Source: Nitrososphaerales archaeon
GTDB lineage: Archaea > Thermoproteota > Nitrososphaeria > Nitrososphaerales > CADDZS01
Direction: 5' to 3'
Length of the DNA: 35,300 nucleotides
Assembly: GCA_030037995.1 (NCBI GenBank)
Contig: JASHPQ010000095.1
Span: forward strand, 1-35,300
Shown: positions 16,774 to 24,100 of the stretch, one piece after another
Layout of the letters: every line of letters begins with the position of its first letter
How positions within the stretch are numbered: the first letter of the stretch is position 1
Notes under the pieces: model-generated
What the model saw: the letters and a program-made list of their open reading frames with translations, nothing else
Database searches by the model: none
What the model was told of the DNA's origin: nothing
Program-made: the position numbers and the translations under genes

Positions 16774-17280
16774 TTGAGTTCGACTACGGCTTCAAAGCAA
16801 GCAGAAAGCCATCTACAGAACGGGAGTCTCTTGGTGGTGAATCTGCGGGGAATGGTAAATACCCGGGTGCCCGTCAGGACCACTCTCGATCAGCTAAGAG
16901 TTGCTAGAAGGTTCAACGCCACGATAGTTCCGAACGACGATGTGCATTTGGGGATGTTGAATTTAGCAAAGGAACATCTTGCATGGTGCAAGCTGAATGC
17001 TGATATCGCGGAGAAATTGCTGAAAGCCAGGTCGGAAAAGTCCTCTGGCACGAAGGTTGCAGAATCGGATCTCTCGAAGGAGCACAAATCTTTTCGCGAC
17101 ATCGCTTCCCAGCTCGAATCCGGGAATATCAAACTTAATTCGGTCAACGAGATTAGGCCCTTTTTCCGTCTGAGTCCGCCTAGGGGTGGCTTCAAGCGTT
17201 CTATCCGAAGGCAGCACAGAGACGGTGGAATATTGGGACCAAATGAGGAACTGCCAAACTTGGTAGAAAAAATGCTCTAG
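16774..17280 (+). CDS. rpl30: Large-subunit ribosomal protein uL30
   Basis: uL30 is a ferredoxin-like fold protein of the large subunit. The 168 residues are the longer archaeal/eukaryotic L7-type. The core is LLVVNLRGMVNTRVPVRTTL and LRVARRFNATIVPNDDVHLGM; the C-terminal part has FRLSPPRGGFKRSIRRQHRDGG. The start is TTG, 22 bases after the uS5 stop. Its place between uS5 and uL15 is conserved across life. Confidence 0.95.
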   Translation: MSSTTASKQAESHLQNGSLLVVNLRGMVNTRVPVRTTLDQLRVARRFNATIVPNDDVHLGMLNLAKEHLAWCKLNADIAEKLLKARSEKSSGTKVAESDLSKEHKSFRDIASQLESGNIKLNSVNEIRPFFRLSPPRGGFKRSIRRQHRDGGILGPNEELPNLVEKML

Positions 17281-17319
17281 CACTTCCGATAAAAATAATG
17301 GGTAAGTGAAACCAGAAGA

Positions 17320-17814
17320 ATGGCATCGAGACTGAGAAAAGTTCGGCGGTTGAGAGGTTCAAGGACTCACGGCTGGGGTCAAATTGCACAGCACCGGAGA
17401 ACCGGTGCGAAAGGGGGATCGGGAATGGCGGGGTTGCACAAACACAAGTGGAGCTACACCGTAAAGTACGCTCCAGATCATTTCGGCTCGAACAAGTGGC
17501 ATCCCCCGAATCAGGTCGAGATTAACCGGTGGATCAACCTTTACCAGCTGGAATCTCTCAGCTTCAATGGAGGCGAAATCGATCTCGTCTCAATGGGGTA
17601 CGACAAATTGCTCGGACAGGGAGCGGTTCGCGCTGCTTTGAAAGTCAAAGCTCGTCGTGCCTCAGAATCAGCCATTAAGAAGATCAAAGCCGCTGGCGGA
17701 AGCATTGAAGTGCTCGAGGTCGCCGAGAAAGAGGAAGAGAAACCCGCCCCTGCGAAGGGAAACCAACCGCCTCAAAAGGGGAAAGAGGCACCTAAAAAGA
17801 CGGTTCAGAAATAA
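17320..17814 (+). CDS. rpl15: Large-subunit ribosomal protein uL15
   Basis: uL15 is a late assembly protein of the large subunit. The 164 residues begin with the glycine and arginine-rich arm (RKVRRLRGSRTHGWGQIAQHR, then GGSGMAGLHKHKWSYTVKYAP), followed by the globular domain with GYDKLLGQGAVRAALKVKARRASESAIKKIKAAGG. A lysine, proline and glutamate-rich tail of about 28 residues ends the chain. The start is ATG. A T-rich stretch follows the stop, before secY. Confidence 0.96.
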   Translation: MASRLRKVRRLRGSRTHGWGQIAQHRRTGAKGGSGMAGLHKHKWSYTVKYAPDHFGSNKWHPPNQVEINRWINLYQLESLSFNGGEIDLVSMGYDKLLGQGAVRAALKVKARRASESAIKKIKAAGGSIEVLEVAEKEEEKPAPAKGNQPPQKGKEAPKKTVQK

Positions 17815-17901
17815 TAAATCATTCTTTTTTCAAACTACGGACGCTCTGGCGCGATCAAAATAAAACAACCTGCGGAAAATTAGAATCGATGGTCGAATAG
17901 T

Positions 17902-19362
17902 TTGGGAGCAGTCAAGGATTTCGTGAAGGGTGCCGCGACTGTACTCCCTGAAATTCGCAAACCCGTGAGGAAGCCTTCACTGAACGAGAAACTGATGTGG
18001 ACCGCAATCGCCCTCATAGTCTACATGGTGATGGCGGTGACTCCGCTAACTGGGGTTCCAATCGGCGCTTCGAACCCCAACTCCTACTCCAGTATCATAT
18101 TTGCATCCCAGCAAGGAACTCTGATGACTTTGGGGATTGGGCCTATTGTTACCGCTGGGTTAATTTTACAGCTCCTTGCAGGTTCAGAGATCATTAAAGT
18201 AGATTTCCAGAACCCTGACGACAGAGCAATTTTCACTTCCGCGACCAAGCTTCTGACGATGATCGTGATTGTCGTCGAGGCGTCCGCCTATCTGATTGGA
18301 GGTCTGTTCGGGTCGATCGCGCCTGCTGCTGCGATTGCGATTTTCTTTGAGCTTTTCGCTGCTTCCGTGATCGTCATGCTTCTCGATGAGATGATTCAGA
18401 AAGGCTGGGGGATAGGCAGCGGAGTCAGTTTGTTCATTCTAGCAGGGGTGGCTCAGAGGGCAATGTGGGACATTTTCAGTCCCATAACGGTCTCCGTCAG
18501 TGCAGGAGTCTACCAGTATTATGGAGTGGTGCCCGCAACAATTGCAGCAATCTTCAACGGAACTGCCTGGTCCATGTTTTTCAGGGTAGATGCTCCCCAA
18601 TTTCCCTCGATATTTGGGGGTATTCTAACGGCCGCGGCTATTCTGGTCGTCGTCTACGTGGAAGGAATGAGAATCGAAATTCCGATCACGTCGACAAAGT
18701 ACAGGGGGTTTGCCGGAGTGTATCCGATAAAACTCCTATACGTGTCCAACATTCCGGTCATTCTCTTTTCCGCCCTAACTTCGAACATTCAGTTCTTTGC
18801 GTCTTACCTGTGGAGGGCGTACGATCCGCTCAATAACAATGCTTACTTCAACTGGTTTGCTCAGTTCAATGCGACCCAGATAGCCCAAAACCCCGGCGCT
18901 TCCCCTCTGACGTATCAGCCGCTTCGTGGGAACTTGATCTACTACATGACCTCCCCCAATTCGATCTTCGTAGCACATCCGGATTACATCAGGGCATTGA
19001 CATACGTCGGCTTTGCTGTCTGTTTCTCGGTAATGTTTGCGAGGATTTGGGTGGAGATCGGAGGTTTGTCGCCAAAGGCTGCTGCAAAGAACCTCATTGG
19101 AGCGGATGTAATGGTACCCGGGTTCAGACGGAGTGGCAGTTCGGTGGAAGCGATCCTTCAGAAGTACATACCGACAATTACGATCATAGGAGGAATTTTC
19201 ATCGGTCTGCTCGCGTCCCTCGCTAACATTCTGGGAGTCTACGGAACGGGGGTCGGCCTCCTCCTGATGGTGGACATCATTATCCAGTATTACCAGATGC
19301 TCGTCAAGGAACAGCTCGAGTCGATGATGCCAAGGCTGGGTGCGTTGCTTGGACGGACCTAA
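17902..19362 (+). CDS. secY: Preprotein translocase subunit SecY
   Basis: SecY is the membrane channel for protein secretion and insertion. The 486-residue protein shows about ten hydrophobic segments. TM1 is near residues 31-50 (LMWTAIALIVYMVMAVTPL), followed by the plug and TM2b region GIGPIVTAGLILQLLAGS (78-95). The cytosolic loop STKYRGFAGVYPIKLLYVSNIPVIL is the family motif before TM7, and the C-terminal loop includes IWVEIGGLSPKAAAKNL. The start is TTG. It lies 87 bases after uL15 and is followed by adenylate kinase, as usual in archaea. Confidence 0.97.
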   Translation: MGAVKDFVKGAATVLPEIRKPVRKPSLNEKLMWTAIALIVYMVMAVTPLTGVPIGASNPNSYSSIIFASQQGTLMTLGIGPIVTAGLILQLLAGSEIIKVDFQNPDDRAIFTSATKLLTMIVIVVEASAYLIGGLFGSIAPAAAIAIFFELFAASVIVMLLDEMIQKGWGIGSGVSLFILAGVAQRAMWDIFSPITVSVSAGVYQYYGVVPATIAAIFNGTAWSMFFRVDAPQFPSIFGGILTAAAILVVVYVEGMRIEIPITSTKYRGFAGVYPIKLLYVSNIPVILFSALTSNIQFFASYLWRAYDPLNNNAYFNWFAQFNATQIAQNPGASPLTYQPLRGNLIYYMTSPNSIFVAHPDYIRALTYVGFAVCFSVMFARIWVEIGGLSPKAAAKNLIGADVMVPGFRRSGSSVEAILQKYIPTITIIGGIFIGLLASLANILGVYGTGVGLLLMVDIIIQYYQMLVKEQLESMMPRLGALLGRT

Positions 19363-19405
19363 GACCTCCATTGACACAGACAGCGAATCCAGAATCTTAG
19401 AATCG

Positions 19406-20038
19406 ATGCAGTTTGGCGGGAGTTCTGGAAACGTTTTACTCCGTTCTGATCATGAAATTGATCGTCGCAGGATAATTATCGTAGGAATCCCCGGTGTAGG
19501 CAAGACCACCATTGTAGACAAAGTGGTGGAGATACTAAAGGAGCGCCATGTGTCCATCGGTCTCGTGAACTATGGTTCGAAGATGATGGAGGAGGCAACG
19601 CAGAGGCACGGTCTGAAGTCAAGAGATGAGATGCGCAAGTTGCCGGTGGAACTACAAAAATCGCTTCAGATCTACGCGGCGGAAAGAATTTCTGCAATGG
19701 AAGATAAGTACGTCATCGTAGACACTCACCTCTTTATTGCCACGAAAGAGGGGTTCTGGCCGGGGATGCCTCTCGATGTCCTTAGAGCACTAAAGCCGAC
19801 GCATCTAGTCCTAGTGTCTGCATCCCTCGAAGAAATCAAGTCGCGGAGGGAGAGCGACTCTACCAGAAGTAGAGATAAATCCACCATTGAATCGTTAGAT
19901 TTGGAGATGGAAGCTGCGAAATCTCTCCTGTTCGCCTCCAGTTTGGTCTGCGGGTGCCCCGCTCTGATTGTAACAAATCCGACCGGTCAGGCCGATGATG
20001 CAGCCAAAAAGATAATCAATTCGGTCTTTTCCAATTAA
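19406..20038 (+). CDS. adkA: Archaeal-type adenylate kinase
   Basis: This enzyme interconverts ATP plus AMP with two ADP. The P-loop GIPGVGKTT begins at about residue 27, and the rest follows the short archaeal AdkA family, with VNYGSKMMEEA, DTHLFIATKEGFWPGMP and SASLEEIKSRRESD. From the ATG at 19406 the protein is 210 residues, leaving about 20 residues before the first strand, more than the family usually has. GTG 19340 and TTG 19349 are in frame upstream but would overlap secY and lengthen this odd N-terminus. The start is therefore unsure; the function is not. Confidence 0.9.
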   Translation: MQFGGSSGNVLLRSDHEIDRRRIIIVGIPGVGKTTIVDKVVEILKERHVSIGLVNYGSKMMEEATQRHGLKSRDEMRKLPVELQKSLQIYAAERISAMEDKYVIVDTHLFIATKEGFWPGMPLDVLRALKPTHLVLVSASLEEIKSRRESDSTRSRDKSTIESLDLEMEAAKSLLFASSLVCGCPALIVTNPTGQADDAAKKIINSVFSN

Positions 20039-20041
20039 TAC

Positions 20042-20593
20042 ATGGTGAGTTCTATGGTGATCGCTAGCTTCCTGAGCGTGCTGTTCCCGAGTATTGTTGG
20101 GACATCGCTTCAGGTTCCGCCGGCTCCAATTATTTCGATTTCTCTAGAGCAAACCTTCCTAGTCGTTCTTGAAGCTCTAGGAGTGAACTGTCTCTACGCG
20201 GTCGGGAGGCGCAAGTTCACGGACATCGAAAAGATGAGACGGTACAATGCCGAGATGAAGGCCTTCCGTTCAGAGATGTCGGCGGCCCAGAAAGCAGGTG
20301 ACAAACAGAAACTTGAGAAGCTGAAGAAAAAACAGATTCAGATGCAAAAAATGCAGGCAGAAATGAGCATGGATAATCTAAAGCCGACGCTGCTCTTCAT
20401 GCTGCCCCTGCTCGGCGTCTATTATTTGGTGAGCAGCTTTATCAAAAATGCGACACTTGTCATCTCTCCGATTCCGTTTCAGCTTTTCAACTACGGTCCA
20501 CCTATAGAGGTACCGTTTTTCTGGTGGTACATGATCTGCTCCTTCACTTTTAGTGGAATGATCACTAGGCTCTTTGGTCTCTCTCTAGATTAA
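20042..20593 (+). CDS. EMC3/TMCO1/DUF106-family membrane protein (archaeal YidC-like insertase)
   Basis: The 183-residue membrane protein belongs to the DUF106 family, related to EMC3, TMCO1, Get1 and YidC, which insert proteins into membranes. The N-terminal hydrophobic part (about 28-52) is followed by a positively charged coiled coil (about 55-110, with MQKMQAEMSMDNLKP) and two later membrane segments (about 113-132 and 156-178). This is the expected three-helix topology with a cytosolic coiled coil. It follows adkA by 3 bases and SecY is two genes upstream, so it fits a co-translational insertion role. Start is ATG. Confidence 0.9.
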   Translation: MVSSMVIASFLSVLFPSIVGTSLQVPPAPIISISLEQTFLVVLEALGVNCLYAVGRRKFTDIEKMRRYNAEMKAFRSEMSAAQKAGDKQKLEKLKKKQIQMQKMQAEMSMDNLKPTLLFMLPLLGVYYLVSSFIKNATLVISPIPFQLFNYGPPIEVPFFWWYMICSFTFSGMITRLFGLSLD

Positions 20594-20654
20594 ATTCATC
20601 TCATCCGCCCTAAAGAAACCGCTCGGATCTCTGTAGTGTGACGATTATTTTTAA

Positions 20655-20672
20655 TGCTGAGCTAACTCAGCA
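20655..20672. repeat. Perfect inverted repeat upstream of cmk
   Basis: TGCTGAG and CTCAGCA flank CTAA as a seven-pair stem, directly after a TTATTTTTAAT run. It could be an operator overlapping a distal promoter or a small hairpin. There is no T tract after it that would mark a terminator. Confidence 0.45.
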
Positions 20673-20696
20673 ATTGACAAGGGCATTCCGTCTTCG

Positions 20697-20705
20697 ATTA
20701 ATATC
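20697..20705 (+). promoter_or_regulatory. Candidate TATA box of cmk
   Basis: ATTAATATC is centred about 31 bases before the TTG of cmk, implying a leader of only a few bases. A second AT run at 20645-20655 is a more distal alternative. Confidence 0.4.
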
Positions 20706-20731
20706 AATGAGACCACAGGTGAAACAAAAAG

Positions 20732-21346
20732 TTGGCAAAGAAAAACCTCCCTCGCAAGAATATCTCAGTCATCATCTCGGGAATGCCTTCCGTAGGGAAG
20801 ACGACCGCAGCTGATGCAATAGCAAAGAAATATCATCTGAAACACGTCGCGGGCGGAGATATGCTAAAAGAGATCGCTTACGAAAGGGGTTACAGGCCAT
20901 CAGGTTCGGATTGGTGGGACACGCCTGAGGGGATGAATTTTGTTTCTGAAAGAAAGGCAGACCCAGAGTTCGATAAAGAGGTGGATCGCAAACTAGCTGA
21001 GTGTATTCGTGAAGGCAACGTAGTGATTACTAGCTACTCGATGCCGTGGCTTGCTAAGAATGATGGATTGAAATTGTGGTTTGAAGCATCCCAGCGGACT
21101 CGAGCGGAACGACTGGCCGGGAGAGACTCTATCAACAAGAAGAAGGCTCTCGAGATAATAAGGAAAAGAGATCAGGAGAATAAGCTCCTTTACAGGAGGC
21201 TGTACGGGATCAAGTTTGGAGAAGATCTCACTCCGTTCAACTTCGTGATCGACACTAACAAAATGTCGGCCTCTGAAGTGGGGAAAGCGGCATCCAAAAT
21301 CGTTGGTGAGTATGCGAGCGCAATGAATGAAAGGCATGAGAAATGA
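20732..21346 (+). CDS. cmk: Cytidylate kinase
   Basis: This enzyme phosphorylates CMP and dCMP. The 204 residues have the P-loop GMPSVGKTT at 17-25, then KYHLKHVAGGDMLKEIAYERG and the archaeal Cmk segment with DKEVDRKLAE, NVVITSYSMPWLAK, RLAGRDSI and RLYGIKFGEDLTPFNFVIDT. The start is TTG, with CAGGTGA about 10 bases upstream. cbf5 follows with 9 bases between, an arrangement common in archaea. Confidence 0.93.
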   Translation: MAKKNLPRKNISVIISGMPSVGKTTAADAIAKKYHLKHVAGGDMLKEIAYERGYRPSGSDWWDTPEGMNFVSERKADPEFDKEVDRKLAECIREGNVVITSYSMPWLAKNDGLKLWFEASQRTRAERLAGRDSINKKKALEIIRKRDQENKLLYRRLYGIKFGEDLTPFNFVIDTNKMSASEVGKAASKIVGEYASAMNERHEK

Positions 21347-21355
21347 AATGAGATC

Positions 21356-22483
21356 ATGACCGATCTCCCTTACGGCCATCTGACACGCTTCACGAAAGAG
21401 GCTGCTCAAAGAAACGAGACTGATCTAGTCGTCTTATCGTCTGAAGAACAAACTGACCCCGCCTACGGTCAGAAGCCGGGGGAAAGGCTGATCAAAGAAT
21501 ACCTTTCACACGGTTTCGTCGTTCTCGACAAGCCCCAGGGTCCAACGAGCCACGAGGTCGTCGCATGGGTCAGAAAAATGCTCTCACAGGAGAGGGCGGG
21601 TCATTCCGGGACTCTAGATCCTATGGTTTCTGGATTATTGCCCATTGGCCTGGGAGAGGCCACAAAAGCTTTATCGGTCCTACTTCTTGGGCCCAAGGAG
21701 TACGTCTGCGTTGCCAGAATTCATGATTCGGTCCCCAGAGAAATCCTCTACGGCGCCATTAACCAGTTCAAGGGGCCGATTTTTCAAAAGCCTCCTCAGA
21801 GATCCTCAGTAAAGAGGGTGACTAGGACGAGGACGATTTACGAGCTCGAAATATTGGAGCAGGCGGGTAATCTCCTGCTACTCAGGATTCTTTGCGAAGC
21901 CGGGACGTACATCAGGAAACTCGTGTACGACATTGGCGAAGTCATCGGGGTTGGCGCGACGATGGTGGAGCTGCGCAGGACCCGTGTCTGCCACCTGGAC
22001 GAGAGCGATCTCGTGAGATTGCATGATCTTTACGAATCCAACGAAGTCTTCAAGGAATCCGGAAAGGAACAAAAGCTTCGAGAGATAGTTCGGCCTATTG
22101 AATACGCAGTCTCTTTCCTTAAACAGATCAAGATCCGGGACTCTGCGGTCGAATCCCTTTGCCAGGGCGCACAGCTGGCGATCCCGGGAATCGTCGCCAT
22201 TTCAAAAGGAATACTGAAGGGCGAAATTGTTCGGATCGTGACGATGAAAGGAGAGCTCGTCGCGATAGCGGAAGCGCAGCTGGGAGAAGAGCAGCTCCTC
22301 ACAGAGGAGCACGGCTTGGTCACAATCACTAAGCGCGTAATTATGAACCCAGGAGTCTATCCAAAAATGTGGAAATCTAGGAAAGAAGTTATCGTGGAAA
22401 GCGAAGGTGTTTCGGAAGCTTTGCTCAGAGAATCAATTCTAGACAGTCTCGAAAAGGAAGAAAGTGATCTGGAAGACCGGTAA
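21356..22483 (+). CDS. cbf5: tRNA/rRNA pseudouridine synthase Cbf5
   Basis: Cbf5 is the catalytic subunit of H/ACA ribonucleoproteins and also makes Psi55 in archaeal tRNA. The 375 residues show the TruB-type catalytic motif AGHSGTLDPMVSG with D88, GFVVLDKPQGPTSHEVVAWV before it, EAGTYIRKLVYDIG for the active-site region, and a C-terminal PUA domain (about residues 285-355) with GAQLAIPGIVAISKGILKGEIVRIV. The last 25 residues are acidic. The start is ATG. It ends the plus-strand operon before tRNA-Ser. Confidence 0.96.
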   Translation: MTDLPYGHLTRFTKEAAQRNETDLVVLSSEEQTDPAYGQKPGERLIKEYLSHGFVVLDKPQGPTSHEVVAWVRKMLSQERAGHSGTLDPMVSGLLPIGLGEATKALSVLLLGPKEYVCVARIHDSVPREILYGAINQFKGPIFQKPPQRSSVKRVTRTRTIYELEILEQAGNLLLLRILCEAGTYIRKLVYDIGEVIGVGATMVELRRTRVCHLDESDLVRLHDLYESNEVFKESGKEQKLREIVRPIEYAVSFLKQIKIRDSAVESLCQGAQLAIPGIVAISKGILKGEIVRIVTMKGELVAIAEAQLGEEQLLTEEHGLVTITKRVIMNPGVYPKMWKSRKEVIVESEGVSEALLRESILDSLEKEESDLEDR

Positions 22484-22530
22484 AAAAACATAGAAATATG
22501 CTTCGATTCGCAAATAGAAACCAGTGCAAG

Positions 22531-22538
22531 AATAAAGG
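22531..22538 (+). promoter_or_regulatory. Candidate TATA box for tRNA-Ser
   Basis: AATAAAGG lies about 27 bases before the mature 5' end of the tRNA gene, the expected distance for a short leader. No closer alternative is seen. Confidence 0.35.
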
Positions 22539-22575
22539 TAAAATGGCATGAACACCTTATGCCGGGGTCGCCTAG

Positions 22576-22624
22576 CGCCCGATGCAGCTTCCGAGAAAAA
22601 CTCAGAAGAAGGGAGGGCGGGAAT
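22576..22624 (+). other. tRNA intron 1, in the D-loop (49 nt)
   Basis: The intron is bounded by GCCC (22577-22580) pairing with GGGC (22615-22618). A three-pair central helix forms between exon CCT (22571-22573) and intron GGG (22619-22621). The cuts fall in the flanking bulges AG^C and AT^C. This is a relaxed bulge-helix-bulge. A shift by one base is possible because of the shared C. Confidence 0.75.
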
Positions 22625-22639
22625 CCTGGTAGGGCGCAG

Positions 22640-22693
22640 CTTCTAAACGAAGGTCGTTCGTAAGAGATGGAGACCTTCGAAGGATTTGCGTAC
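22640..22693 (+). other. tRNA intron 2, in the anticodon stem between 29 and 30 (54 nt)
   Basis: This intron fits a full bulge-helix-bulge. TAGG (22630-22633) pairs with CCTG (22695-22698), and GCGC (22634-22637) pairs with GCGT (22688-22691). The three-base bulges AGC and ACG carry the two cuts. Inside, CGAAGGTC and GACCTTCG form an eight-pair hairpin. Confidence 0.82.
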
Positions 22694-22701
22694 GCCTGGA
22701 A

Positions 22702-22759
22702 ACCAAGGCTTTTGATCAAGTCTGCCGTTCCCAACGGCATTCGCTTGTACCGTACGGAA
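22702..22759 (+). other. tRNA intron 3, canonical 37/38 position (58 nt)
   Basis: The exon anticodon stem CAGGC/GCCTG is the outer helix. The central helix is CTG (22696-22698) with CGG (22755-22757), and the cuts lie in AA^A on both sides. GGAAA is repeated at both ends, so the precise site rests on the canonical position. An internal GCCGTT/AACGGC hairpin is present. Confidence 0.78.
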
Positions 22760-22847
22760 AGCCTGTGACCGCATTGGTCTCGTGGGTTCAAATCCCACCC
22801 CCGGCGCTCTCTCATCTACTTTTCATAAGTGTTCTTTGATCAAAAGA

Positions 22848-23441
22848 TCAAATTTCTTCTTCTTCTCTAAAACAGACCAGTCCATAGTGATATGGGCCGG
22901 AATTTAGGGCGTAGAGTACCTTGAAGCCGTTGTCTTTGATGATATTACGTGATTGGGTTTCAGAGAGCCTTCTTTCTAACAGGGGCCCCAGACCATTCGT
23001 TTCCAATTTTTGCCAATCTATATCTACAATCTGCCCGTTAGCTTTCAGAATTCTTTTTACTTCGCTAAAGAAACTCTTTGCATCGGCAACATCGTGAAGT
23101 ATATTTGCAAAGAAGACGAGATTCGCAGATCGATCTGGTATCTCGCTGTGGCAAACGTCCGCCTCCATAATAACAACCGCAGCACGATCTTCCCCCTCCG
23201 GCCGATTGCCGAAATTGACAGTCAAGTGATGCAGCATCACCGGATCTGAATCCACGGCGTAAATCCTCCCTGATTTCCCAAGCTTTCTAGATAGCGGGAT
23301 CGTAAAAAATCCCGGACCACAGCCCAGATCTACCGCCGACGAGCCGATCGGGACCTTGATTTGATTTACTATTTCCTCGGAATTTTGCCACCTTTTTCGA
23401 TCCTCCGCCATCAACAACTTTGCAAACTCTTCGCTATCCAA
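22848..23441 (-). CDS. Class I SAM-dependent methyltransferase
   Basis: The 197-residue protein has the Rossmann-type methyltransferase motif I VDLGCGPGFFT (37-47), motif II YAVDSDPVML, and a later strand NLVFFANILHDVADA resembling motif IV with its post-motif. It resembles the UbiE/Methyltransf_11 group in general form. The substrate cannot be told from sequence. The start is TTG. The gene points toward the tRNA on the opposite strand and its neighbours give no functional clue. Confidence 0.85.
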   Translation of the reverse strand: MDSEEFAKLLMAEDRKRWQNSEEIVNQIKVPIGSSAVDLGCGPGFFTIPLSRKLGKSGRIYAVDSDPVMLHHLTVNFGNRPEGEDRAAVVIMEADVCHSEIPDRSANLVFFANILHDVADAKSFFSEVKRILKANGQIVDIDWQKLETNGLGPLLERRLSETQSRNIIKDNGFKVLYALNSGPYHYGLVCFREEEEI

Positions 23442-23485
23442 TCTTATGGCCCCCCTGAAGTTGAATTATGCACTAGCAATATTGT

Positions 23486-23492
23486 GATATAC
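23486..23492 (+). promoter_or_regulatory. TATA-like box of dcd
   Basis: GATATAC is 30-36 bases before the ATG of dcd but only 3-9 bases before the upstream TTG. This favours the ATG as the start, with a leader of about 9 bases. Confidence 0.45.
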
Positions 23493-23521
23493 TTTTGATC
23501 CAGCCAGTTTTTTCACGTGGG

Positions 23522-24049
23522 ATGACTGTCCTCGGAAAAAGCGAGCTAATAAAGCTCGTAGAGACGCAAAAGACGATTTACCCGTATGATTATGAGCTGT
23601 TCGACGGGGACGGATACGTTCTGACTGTGAGGGAAGAAGTGACTCTGAATTACCTGGAGCACAGAAACGTCATTTCACACGAAGTGATCTTTACCCCACC
23701 TGATCTTGTTGGGCATCTCACTGCCAAGAGCAAGTTCGGGCGCCTCGGATTGTCGTTTCTCAATTCGGTAAAGGTTCACAGCGGGTTCGTGGGAAGGCTC
23801 GCCTTGGAGCTCGTGAACCTGAACAACGAAAGAGCACCCATTACTATTCGACGAGGGGATCCTCTCATCCACATTGAATTCGACACGAGAGAAGGACTGC
23901 CCAGTCCCTATGCAGGGCAGTACATGTTTCAATATCTCAATGACGATGAATGTTCAATGTACTCGAAACTTTTGTCCGAAAAATATTACGATCTATTCGA
24001 GAAAGGGGACATCGAAAAGAAAATTAAGGCGAGAGTTAGAGTTGAATAG
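23522..24049 (+). CDS. dcd: dCTP deaminase / dUTPase-family protein
   Basis: The enzyme converts dCTP to dUTP, or to dUMP in bifunctional forms, on the route to dTMP. From the ATG at 23522 the protein has 175 residues. TAKSKFGRLGLSF matches the family's SSxxRxG region, HSGFVGRLALELVNLN carries the catalytic glutamate in its LEL part, and YAGQYMFQYLND is near the C-terminus. An in-frame TTG at 23495 would add nine residues but lies too close to the TATA-like box. Whether it is mono- or bifunctional, or a dUTPase, cannot be told here. Confidence 0.85.
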   Translation: MTVLGKSELIKLVETQKTIYPYDYELFDGDGYVLTVREEVTLNYLEHRNVISHEVIFTPPDLVGHLTAKSKFGRLGLSFLNSVKVHSGFVGRLALELVNLNNERAPITIRRGDPLIHIEFDTREGLPSPYAGQYMFQYLNDDECSMYSKLLSEKYYDLFEKGDIEKKIKARVRVE

Positions 24050-24070
24050 CTTTTCTAAATTGAGACAAAC

Positions 24071-24079
24071 TTTTAAAAT
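24071..24079 (+). promoter_or_regulatory. TATA box giving a leaderless transcript
   Basis: TTTTAAAAT is centred 26 bases before the TTG of the gene at 24101. This spacing predicts transcription starting at, or very near, the start codon. Confidence 0.5.
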
Positions 24080-24100
24080 CAAGGTTCAACCCCTAGCCGA

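Larger units (their letters stand above)
22561..22806 (+). tRNA. tRNA-Ser (anticodon GGA) interrupted by three introns
   Basis: The exons at 22561-22575, 22625-22639, 22694-22701 and 22760-22806 join to an 85-base serine tRNA. The acceptor stem GCCGGGG/CCCCGGC is perfect. The D arm is GCCT-AGCCTGGTA-GGGC. The anticodon arm is CAGGC-CTGGAAA-GCCTG with GGA at 34-36. The long variable arm is a GACC/GGTC stem around GCATT. The T arm is GTGGG-TTCAAAT-CCCAC, with G at position 73 as archaeal Ser tRNAs have. No CCA is encoded. Only removal of all three inserts restores every stem, so the intron assignment is strong even without covariance-model scoring. Confidence 0.88.

Noticed and set aside
19340-19405. 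GTG/TTG starts extending adenylate kinase upstream
   Set aside because: They overlap secY and lengthen an already long N-terminus; the ATG at 19406 is closer to the conserved fold.
22577-22625. Direct repeat GCAGCTTC in tRNA intron 1 and exon 2 region
   Set aside because: An eight-base match could arise by chance and has no role in the folded exons.
22357-22815. 152-residue minus-strand frame containing GWDLNPR
   Set aside because: It is antisense to the tRNA-Ser gene and to cbf5; the sequence is the classic false product of an antisense tRNA reading frame.
23495-23521. TTG start for dcd
   Set aside because: It lies only a few bases after the TATA-like box, so it would precede the likely transcript start.
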